Shown: one piece after another, positions 35,894 through 41,764 of the stretch
Numbering within the stretch: the stretch's first letter is position 1
How the letters are laid out: each line of letters begins with the position of its first letter
Origin: an uncultured Erysipelotrichaceae bacterium
GTDB lineage: Bacteria > Bacillota_I > Bacilli_A > RFN20 > CAG-826
Reading direction: 5' to 3'
Length of the DNA: 41,764 nt
Assembly: GCA_902800905.1 (NCBI GenBank)
Contig: CADCGC010000010.1
Span: forward strand, 1-41,764
The notes under the pieces: model-generated
Told to the model about the DNA's origin: nothing
Database searches by the model: none
What the model saw: the letters and a program-made list of their open reading frames with translations, nothing else
Translations under genes and position numbers: made by a program

Positions 35894-36298
35894 ATGAGTA
35901 AAAATAAAAGAAAACACAAAATAACATTAGAAATAAGAAAATTCTATAGAGTTCTAGACGGAAGCCCAGGTGGGCATCCTGGTCAAATATACAAAATTGA
36001 CAATGAAGATAAAGCTTTTTACGCAATTATTACAGGATCGTTGAGCGAAGATGAATTTAAAAGACTTGGATTGAGAAAAGGATATTACAAATTAAAACAC
36101 CCAACAGATCAAAATGTAGATATTTCTTTAATAAAGAAAAGACCATTCGTTGGAGATAGAAATGATTATGGTGAAAAAGAGTACCTTGACATGTCATTTG
36201 ATGATGAAGACATGTATTTAATAATCAAGGTTCAAAATAGCAACCCGATATATGGGTCATATTATAAAAAGCGCAAAAAAATAAAAAAGCCCCGTTAA
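35894..36298 (+). CDS. 134-residue basic protein of unknown function (small protein A)
   Basis: I do not recognise this with certainty. It has no signal or membrane segment. It begins with a basic stretch (MSKNKRKHK), then SPGGHPGQIYKID at about 24-36, a KGYYKLKHP segment, KKRPF, and ends with the basic YYKKRKKIKKPR. The HP-x-x-I, later Ser, Lys-rich and LKH pattern recurs in the 128-residue protein at 36677-37063, so the two look like distant relatives. The layout recalls small MazF/PemK-like beta-barrel toxins, but no catalytic residues can be assigned, so that is a guess. It has its own promoter and a very strong ribosome binding site. No antitoxin gene is recognisable; a possible structured RNA follows it. 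Confidence 0.6.
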   Translation: MSKNKRKHKITLEIRKFYRVLDGSPGGHPGQIYKIDNEDKAFYAIITGSLSEDEFKRLGLRKGYYKLKHPTDQNVDISLIKKRPFVGDRNDYGEKEYLDMSFDDEDMYLIIKVQNSNPIYGSYYKKRKKIKKPR

Positions 36299-36357
36299 TG
36301 GAGCTACACAGTTTCCTGTGAGTCGGCATCAAACTAGTGATGACCACGACCATGGCT
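36288..36357 (+). ncRNA. Candidate structured RNA after small protein A
   Basis: AGCC (36288-36291) can close with GGCT (36354-36357) around CACAG-TTTC-CTGTG (36307-36320) and GGCATCA-AACTAG-TGATG(A)CC (36325-36345, one bulged A). An alternative hairpin pairs AGC-CC with GG-GCT at 36288-36305. The segment is richer in G and C than its surroundings, and lacks a T tract, so it is not an ordinary terminator. It overlaps the end of the upstream gene. No known RNA family was recognised. Confidence 0.3.
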
Positions 36358-36382
36358 ATATTAAATCAAAAGAAAGGAGATA

Positions 36383-36661
36383 ATGCAATATAGAAACTAT
36401 AAATGTCCAGTTTGTGGCAACACAGATATTCACTCAATTGGAATATTGAACGGAAAACCATATTGCCGTAGATGTATTTCTTTTAAAGGTGAAGAGGTTG
36501 AACGTAAGCCATCGTACCCAAAGAAGGCACCTATACATTTAGAATACGAACTATCTCCAGAACAAAAAGAATTATCGGATAAGTTAGTGGAGAACTATAA
36601 AAAAGGGGTTGATAGTTTAGTTTTTGCGGTGTGCGGATCCCCAAAGACACGAAAAACATAA
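36383..36661 (+). pseudogene. Truncated duplicate of the comFA head
   Basis: 92 residues. Residues 8-86 match the start of ComFA encoded at 37050 with only about five differences. The zinc-ribbon Cys pairs (CPVC and CRRC) are intact. The match ends exactly at the Walker A motif: ComFA has CGSGKTEI, this copy has CGSPKTRKT and stops. By hand count the two stretches differ at about 41 of 239 bases, nearly all synonymous, which argues against a recent tandem copy. AAAGGAGAT precedes its ATG. It could be a relic, or a functional small zinc-ribbon protein, since its reading frame and ribosome binding site are intact. Confidence 0.8.
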
Positions 36662-36676
36662 TAAAAGGAAAAGAAT

Positions 36677-37063
36677 ATGAATAAATTTAGAAGACACTTT
36701 AGAATATATTTTAAAAATAATCACCCCGCATATATTGTTGATGAGGAGGGAAATACATTTGTATTTCATAGAGTTACTCACTCGAAAACATCGGGTGGTA
36801 AAAAGAACTGGAAAATTAAACATAATCCAATCAAAGGACATAATGAAGCGCTATATATTGTTAAACAAGAGAAGAGAGATTTAAAAGGTAGATTCAGTCT
36901 TTTTGAAATTGAATTAAAAGATGGTGTAGACGTATCATATCCAGATATAAAAAAAGCCGGAAGGACACAGATACATCGAGATGATGATCGTGCAACAATA
37001 ACATCCAGCACAATCATTAAACCAAAACGCAAAAAGAAAGGCAAGAAAAATGGAAAATCATAA
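36677..37063 (+). CDS. 128-residue basic protein of unknown function (small protein C)
   Basis: Not recognised with certainty. It starts MNKFRRHFRIYFKNNHPAYI and has THSKTSGGKKNWKIKHNP in the middle. The tail is strongly basic (KPKRKKKGKKNGKS). The HPAYI, Thr/Ser and KIKH positions align with HPGQI, GS and KLKH of the 134-residue protein at 35894, suggesting one divergent family. It lacks membrane or signal segments. AAGGAAAAG precedes the ATG. Its 3' end overlaps comFA by 14 nt, so translation is probably coupled to the competence helicase. A nucleic-acid-binding or toxin-like role is possible from charge and size only. Confidence 0.6.
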   Translation: MNKFRRHFRIYFKNNHPAYIVDEEGNTFVFHRVTHSKTSGGKKNWKIKHNPIKGHNEALYIVKQEKRDLKGRFSLFEIELKDGVDVSYPDIKKAGRTQIHRDDDRATITSSTIIKPKRKKKGKKNGKS

Positions 37064-38201
37064 TTCATTTATTTGCCCAATCTGTGGAAATACTGATATT
37101 CATTCAATTGGATACTTGAACGGAAAGCCTTATTGCCGTAGATGTATTTCTTTTCGTGGCGAAGAAGTTGAACATAAACCATCATATCCTAAGAAAGCAC
37201 CTATTCACCTAGAGTATGAATTGTCTCCAGAACAAAAAGAACTTTCAGATAAACTAGTGGAGAACTATAAGAAAGGCATAGATAGTTTAGTTTTTGCGGT
37301 ATGTGGATCTGGTAAAACAGAAATATGCATAAACATAATTAAATACACTGTTGAATGTGGCGAACATGTCGCTTTTGCGTTACCAAGAAGAGACGTTTGC
37401 ATTGAATTATATAATAGGTTAAAAGAAATATTTAATAAAAATACCTTAACTTGTGTATATGGAGGACACACAAAGGTGCTATATGCAGATATTGTTGTAC
37501 TTACTACTCACCAATTATATAGATACAAAAAATATTTTTCTCTAATCATTCTTGATGAGATTGATGCCTTCCCTTTTAAAGGGGATCCGATATTAAAAGC
37601 AATGTTTGATCAAGCAGTAAATGGTCATTATGTCATGATGAGTGCTACCCCTTCAAATGAAGTAATTAATTTCTTTTCAAAAGAAGGTAAAGACACACTT
37701 AGATTAGAGACTAGATTTCATAGACACCCTCTTCCAGTTCCTAAGATTCTTGTAAATGACAATGTAAGCAATTTTCTTACCCTGATTCGTTATATGAGAA
37801 AGTACTCAAAAAGCAATAAGCCGCTATTTGTTTTTGCACCGACAATTGAAGAATGTGAGCGGCTGTTTCGACTCGTTTCTCTATTTGTAAAAGGTGGAAA
37901 TTATGTCCATTCAAAGAGACAAAATCGCAAAGAAATTATCGAAGGATTTCGGTGTGGATTGTACAAATACCTTATAACAACGTCAGTTTTAGAAAGAGGG
38001 GTAACTGTGCGTGATTTGCAGGTAATTGTCTATAAATTTCATAGTTTTGTCTATGATAAAGGCACATTAATTCAAATAGCAGGAAGAGTCGGTAGGAAGA
38101 AAGATGCTCCAGAAGGTGAGGTGATTTTCATTGGAGAAAAAAGAACCAAAGAAGCCGAACTTGCAGTTATTGAGATTCAGTCCAGTAACGCGTCACTGTA
38201 A
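37050..38201 (+). CDS. comFA: Competence protein ComFA, DNA-uptake ATPase
   Basis: Membrane-associated helicase-like ATPase that drives single-stranded DNA uptake in transformation. N-terminal zinc ribbon with Cys9, Cys12, Cys29 and Cys32. Walker A CGSGKTEI at 85-92, DEAD-type LDEIDAFP, motif III MSATPS, motif VI QIAGRVGRKKDAPEG. The 383 residues are shorter than the roughly 460 of Bacillus ComFA, mostly at the N-terminus. The first 80 residues are duplicated upstream (36383-36661). The start overlaps the 128-residue gene; comFC overlaps its end. Other competence genes are outside the window. Confidence 0.92.
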   Translation: MENHNSFICPICGNTDIHSIGYLNGKPYCRRCISFRGEEVEHKPSYPKKAPIHLEYELSPEQKELSDKLVENYKKGIDSLVFAVCGSGKTEICINIIKYTVECGEHVAFALPRRDVCIELYNRLKEIFNKNTLTCVYGGHTKVLYADIVVLTTHQLYRYKKYFSLIILDEIDAFPFKGDPILKAMFDQAVNGHYVMMSATPSNEVINFFSKEGKDTLRLETRFHRHPLPVPKILVNDNVSNFLTLIRYMRKYSKSNKPLFVFAPTIEECERLFRLVSLFVKGGNYVHSKRQNRKEIIEGFRCGLYKYLITTSVLERGVTVRDLQVIVYKFHSFVYDKGTLIQIAGRVGRKKDAPEGEVIFIGEKRTKEAELAVIEIQSSNASL

Positions 38202-38826
38202 GATGTGTTTTGAAGAGATCGAAGACATATCAATGTATAACTTCATTCATACCGAAAGTGAACTATGCGAAAAGTGCTTTCAATCACTAAGAGCAAGGTT
38301 CATTAACTTCTATGTTGGCGATGTAAAAGTGTTAGCGGTTTATAACTACGACGACACAATCAAAAATCTAATATATAAGTTCAAAGGATGCTATGATTAT
38401 GAACTCAAAAATGTGTTTCTTGAGAGGTACTTATTATATTTAAGGATTATATACGCTGGATATGTGATTGTTCCTGTTCCGTCAAGCAAGGTTGACGATG
38501 AAAAAAGAGGGTTTAACCACGTTGAAGAAATATTTAAAACGCTAAAATTACCTATGCTTTGTGTTCTTAAGAAAGAAGTTAAAGAAAAACAATCATCAAA
38601 ATCACAAAAAAGTAGGACAAAAATAGACAAACAAATTATCATTGAAAACAAAGAAAAACTAAATGGGAAAAAGGTGCTTGTTGTAGACGATGTTTATACA
38701 ACTGGAGCGACATTATATAAGGCAATTTCATTAGTAAAATCAGCTAGTCCAAAGAAGGTACATGCATTAGTGATTGCCAAAACAATTGATTTAGATAAAA
38801 GGAATAAAAAAAACAATATTTCCTAA
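38131..38826 (+). CDS. comFC: ComF-family phosphoribosyltransferase-like competence protein
   Basis: ComFC/GntX-type protein that works with ComFA in DNA uptake. N-terminal zinc finger Cys23, Cys26, Cys46, Cys49 (HCKMC and LCEKC). The phosphoribosyltransferase-fold domain has VIVPVPSSKVDDEKRGFNHV and the PRPP-type loop VLVVDDVYTTGATL. Length is 231 residues from a TTG at 38131, which has AGGTGAGGTG seven to ten bases upstream and overlaps comFA by 71 nt. Another TTG at 38170 is possible. An ATG-only start would lose the first Cys pair. Confidence 0.88.
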   Translation: MEKKEPKKPNLQLLRFSPVTRHCKMCFEEIEDISMYNFIHTESELCEKCFQSLRARFINFYVGDVKVLAVYNYDDTIKNLIYKFKGCYDYELKNVFLERYLLYLRIIYAGYVIVPVPSSKVDDEKRGFNHVEEIFKTLKLPMLCVLKKEVKEKQSSKSQKSRTKIDKQIIIENKEKLNGKKVLVVDDVYTTGATLYKAISLVKSASPKKVHALVIAKTIDLDKRNKKNNIS

Positions 38827-38828
38827 AT

Positions 38829-38892
38829 TGTATTAGGTAAATCTAATACATAAGTGATATATTTATTAACGGACACTAAATGTTCTTTTTTA
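38829..38892 (+). terminator. Hairpins between comFC and secA
   Basis: TGTATTAG (38829-38836) and CTAATACA (38843-38850) form a perfect 8-bp stem without a T tract. Further on GGACA-CTAAA-TGTTC (38871-38885) is followed by six T, a weak terminator. Together they probably separate comF from secA transcription. No clear secA promoter was identified. Confidence 0.45.
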
Positions 38893-38919
38893 AAAAGAAA
38901 GATTACGGAGGTATATTAA

Positions 38920-41376
38920 ATGGGCTTTTTCGATAAATTAGCAATCAAAAAGTATTCCAAAATTGCAGATAAAGTTATTGCGTTGGAAGATACCATGAAA
39001 GCTCTTAGCGATGAACAGTTAAGAGATAAAACCACATATTTTAAAGATTTACTCGCTAAAGGAAGTACACTCGAAGATATTAAAGTGGAGGCTTTTGCAG
39101 TTGCAAGAGAAGCAGCGAGAAGAACCATAGGAGAATTCCCATATAAAGTTCAAATTATCGGTTCATTAGCGTTACATGCTGGTGATGTCGCCGAAATGAA
39201 AACTGGTGAAGGTAAAACCTTAACCGCAACTATGGCGGTTTACCTTAATGCATTAGCAGGAAAAGGCGTTCACGTTGTTACAGTTAACGAATACTTAAGT
39301 GAACGTGACGCGAACTGGATGGGCCAAATCTATAGATTCTTAGGATTAACTGTTGGAGTTAACTTAAGAGCAAAGACCACAAGCGAGAAAAGAGAAGCAT
39401 ATTTATGTGATATCACATATACAACAAACTCTGAGTTAGGTTTTGATTATCTAAGAGATAATATGGCCACTGATATGGCACATAGAGTCTTAAGAGGACT
39501 TGATTTCTGTATTGTAGACGAAGCTGACTCAATTTTAATTGATGAATCTCGTACCCCACTTATTATTTCTGGTGGCGCTAGAGCAAGCGCGTCTCAATAC
39601 ACTGTTGCGGATAGATTTGTTAAAGCTTTAAAAAGAGAAGTCGACTATGTCGTTGATGTCAAAGAAAAGACAGTCAACTTAACTGATGAAGGTAACTTAA
39701 AAGCTGACAGAATGTTTGGTATCAAAAATCTTTATGATCCAGAAAACGCCGACCTTGTTCATAGAATTCATAACGCTCTTAGGGCGAACTATATTATGGC
39801 AAGAGATGTCGACTATTTAGTCGATGCTGAAGGACAAATTCAAATCATTGACCAGTTTACTGGTCGTGTTCTTCCAGGAAGAGAATGGTCTGATGGATTA
39901 CATCAAGCTGTTCAAGCTAAAGAAAACGTTGAAATCAAACAAGAAACCATCACAATGGCGACTATTACCTATCAAAACTTCTTCCGTCTTTATAAAAAGA
40001 TGGCAGGTATGACTGGTACCGCTAAAACTGAAGAAGAAGAATTCAGAAAAATCTACAACATGCGTGTTGTTTGTGTTCCAACAAATAGACCTATCGCTAG
40101 AGTGGACGCGATTGACTACGTATACGCACACAAAGGACCAAAACTTGCTGCGTTAATTAAAGAAGTTAAAGCAAGACATGAAATTGGGCAACCAATCTTG
40201 ATTGGTACTGTTTCAGTTGAATCATCTGAAGAAATTTCTAAATTGTTGATTGAAGCAGGTCTTCAACATGAAATGTTGAACGCTAAAAATCACGCTCGCG
40301 AAGCTGAAATCATCAAAGATGCTGGTAGAAAAGGATCAATTACTCTTGCTACTAACATGGCTGGTCGTGGTACCGATATTAAAATTGATGATGAAGTTAG
40401 AAATCTTGAAAAAACGGTTCCTGAAGAAAAAAGAGCAGAACTTGCTGAACAAGGAATCACAAACCTTTCAGGTTTATGTGTTTTTGGCACTGAAAGACAT
40501 GAATCAAGACGTATTGATAATCAATTAAGAGGACGTTCAGGACGTCAAGGCGATCCAGGATTCTCTAGATTCTACGTTTCCTTTGATGATGAACTATTAG
40601 TGAGATTCGCTGCTGACAATATGCGTAACTTTATCGAAAAGAATTTCGGAGATGAAGCTCTTGAAGCAAAAATGGTTTCAAACGTTATTACAAGTGCTCA
40701 AAAGAGAATCGAAGGACAAAACTTTGATACTCGTAAATCCCTTCTTGATTATGATGACGTTTTAGCTAAACAAAGACAAATTGTCTATGACAAACGTGAC
40801 AGAATCATTGAAGGTAAAGATATTACAGACATTATTGATGATGTCTTTAAGACAACAGGTGTATTCTTAGCGAATAAAGCCGTCCCAGTTGGCAATACTG
40901 ATAAGGTCATTTCTGGTGAACTCTTAATCAAAGAAGTCGAACCAAAATTCCTCCCAGCAGGATCATTAAAAGCTGCCTTATATGATGAAGCATATGTTGA
41001 TGATGTTGGACCAGATCTTGGAGAAGTTATCTATGATAGATATCTTGAAAACAGAAAAGCATGGCCAGAAGAGCTTCAGGGACAAGTTGAAAGAAACTTC
41101 ATCTTAAGATGCATTGACCAAAACTGGACAAGACATATTGATGCGATGGCAAGATTAAGAGAAGGCATTCACTTAAGAAGCTACGCAAACATCAACCCAT
41201 TACAAGATTACGTTAACGAAGGCTATAAAATGTTTAGAGAATGTTTAGACCTCGCAAGTGTTGACGCTGTTTTAAATCTTGTTAATGTAAAAATTGAAAG
41301 AAAACAACCAGAACAACCAGAAGGTGAAGTTGTTGATGCTGAAGCAAAACCAGCTGATGGTGGAGAAAAGAAATAA
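38920..41376 (+). CDS. secA: Preprotein translocase ATPase SecA
   Basis: Motor of Sec-dependent export. Walker A is EMKTGEGKTLTATMAV, DEAD box VDEADSILIDESRTPLIISG, the second motor domain has TNMAGRGTDIKI and QLRGRSGRQGDPG. The wing/scaffold region includes QNWTRHIDAMARLREGI. The 818 residues end in a Glu/Pro/Lys-rich tail, and the Cys-rich zinc-binding C-terminus of many SecA proteins is absent. ACGGAGG precedes the ATG. Its stop overlaps the prfB start (TAATG). Confidence 0.97.
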   Translation: MGFFDKLAIKKYSKIADKVIALEDTMKALSDEQLRDKTTYFKDLLAKGSTLEDIKVEAFAVAREAARRTIGEFPYKVQIIGSLALHAGDVAEMKTGEGKTLTATMAVYLNALAGKGVHVVTVNEYLSERDANWMGQIYRFLGLTVGVNLRAKTTSEKREAYLCDITYTTNSELGFDYLRDNMATDMAHRVLRGLDFCIVDEADSILIDESRTPLIISGGARASASQYTVADRFVKALKREVDYVVDVKEKTVNLTDEGNLKADRMFGIKNLYDPENADLVHRIHNALRANYIMARDVDYLVDAEGQIQIIDQFTGRVLPGREWSDGLHQAVQAKENVEIKQETITMATITYQNFFRLYKKMAGMTGTAKTEEEEFRKIYNMRVVCVPTNRPIARVDAIDYVYAHKGPKLAALIKEVKARHEIGQPILIGTVSVESSEEISKLLIEAGLQHEMLNAKNHAREAEIIKDAGRKGSITLATNMAGRGTDIKIDDEVRNLEKTVPEEKRAELAEQGITNLSGLCVFGTERHESRRIDNQLRGRSGRQGDPGFSRFYVSFDDELLVRFAADNMRNFIEKNFGDEALEAKMVSNVITSAQKRIEGQNFDTRKSLLDYDDVLAKQRQIVYDKRDRIIEGKDITDIIDDVFKTTGVFLANKAVPVGNTDKVISGELLIKEVEPKFLPAGSLKAALYDEAYVDDVGPDLGEVIYDRYLENRKAWPEELQGQVERNFILRCIDQNWTRHIDAMARLREGIHLRSYANINPLQDYVNEGYKMFRECLDLASVDAVLNLVNVKIERKQPEQPEGEVVDAEAKPADGGEKK

Positions 41377-41764
41377 TGAAAGACCTCGTTAGTTTAAAGC
41401 AAGAACTTGGTGCTGTTGGCGAGAGAATCCGTCAACTCGGGTCTTCTCTTTGACCTCGCTAAATTAGAAGGCGAAATCAAAGAACTTCAATCTCAAAGCG
41501 AGAAAGAAGACTTTTGGGGCGATCAAAAAACCGCTCTTGAAGTCATTAATCAATTAAATTCAAAGAAAAATATATTTGAAAAATATACAACATTAACTTC
41601 CAACTTACAGGATATTAATGAACTTTTAGATATGGATGATGAATCATTATTTGATTCTCTTTCCTTGTCTATTGAAGAACTTAAGAAATTAGTGGCTGAA
41701 TTTGAAGTTGAAAGACTTTTTACTGGTGAGTTTGATAATTTAAACGCAATTTTAGAGATTCACC
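41376..41764 (+). CDS. prfB: Peptide chain release factor 2, programmed +1 frameshift (partial)
   Basis: Only the N-terminal domain is in the window; the gene runs off the right edge. The first 25 codons (MKDLVSLKQELGAVGERIRQ, then LGSSL) end at an in-frame TGA at 41451. A +1 shift at CTT-TGA-C continues DLAKLEGEIKELQSQSEKED, then FWGDQKTALEVINQLN, the conserved RF2 N-terminus. RF2 reads UAA and UGA, and low RF2 favours the shift, so the gene is autoregulated. GGTGGAG is the ribosome binding site. The secA-prfB pair is typical of Bacillota. Confidence 0.95.
41448..41454 (+). promoter_or_regulatory. RF2 frameshift site CTT-TGA-C
   Basis: The slippery Leu codon, the in-frame stop and the following C match the conserved site. 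The usual Shine-Dalgarno-like AGGGGG three bases upstream is not present; only GGG at 41439-41441, six bases before CTT, is seen. Confidence 0.9.

Noticed and set aside
36299-36382. Known riboswitch or hammerhead ribozyme
   Set aside because: A TGATGA string is present but the required hammerhead core (CTGATGA with a later GAAA and cleavage triplet) is not, and no riboswitch core was recognised.

Overview
The window is the origin-of-replication neighbourhood of a low-GC Bacillota, most likely a Bacilli lineage near the Mollicutes/Erysipelotrichales (for example Acholeplasma- or RF39-like). Three things point there. The order rpmH-oriC-dnaA-dnaN-yaaA-recF-gyrB-gyrA-serS is Bacillus-like. The linked blocks rnmV-rsmA-ispE-glmU, dnaX-ebfC-recR-tmk-holB-ricT-rsmI, prfA-prmC-tsaC-rpiB and comFA-comFC-secA-prfB match Bacillus gene sets. 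No sporulation genes lie between them. UGA is a stop codon: rnpA ends in TGA, and prfB carries the RF2 frameshift at CTT-TGA-C. The standard code therefore applies, not the Mycoplasma code.

Layout from the left. An FGGY sugar kinase (-), a small membrane protein (+) and a pyruvate phosphate dikinase gene split by a 29-nt deletion and frameshift (+) occupy 1-5030. A leftward gene train follows, read from right to left: rpmH, rnpA, yidC, jag, mnmE, tatD, rnmV, rsmA, ispE, a shortened glmU and an 82-residue repeat protein. It carries RNA processing, membrane insertion, tRNA modification, isoprenoid and nucleotide-sugar functions. The gap 13334-14222 is oriC, with DnaA boxes, many palindromes and alternating purine-pyrimidine tracts. 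A second origin half (DnaA boxes, TAA triplets, AT-rich unwinding region) lies between dnaA and dnaN. Then run dnaA, dnaN, yaaA, recF, gyrB, gyrA and serS (+).

From 24.7 to 32.6 kb a block points back toward the origin: dnaX-ebfC-recR-tmk-holB-ricT-rsmI, then typA. Rightward genes resume with prfA-prmC-tsaC-rpiB.

The only clearly accessory part is 35.75-37.06 kb, just upstream of comFA. It holds two small, apparently related basic proteins of unknown function, a truncated duplicate of the comFA head that stops at the Walker A motif, and a possible structured RNA. The layout looks like single-crossover integration of a diverged comFA allele. comFA, comFC, secA and the start of prfB close the window.

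Points most worth a second look: the comFA head duplication with its two related small proteins; the palindrome-rich origin; the GlmU-like protein that lacks its acetyltransferase half and has altered metal ligands; the partner 16-residue-repeat protein; the interrupted ppdK; and acidic extensions plus an unusual quinolone-region residue in gyrase. No CRISPR array, rRNA, tRNA or transposase was seen.
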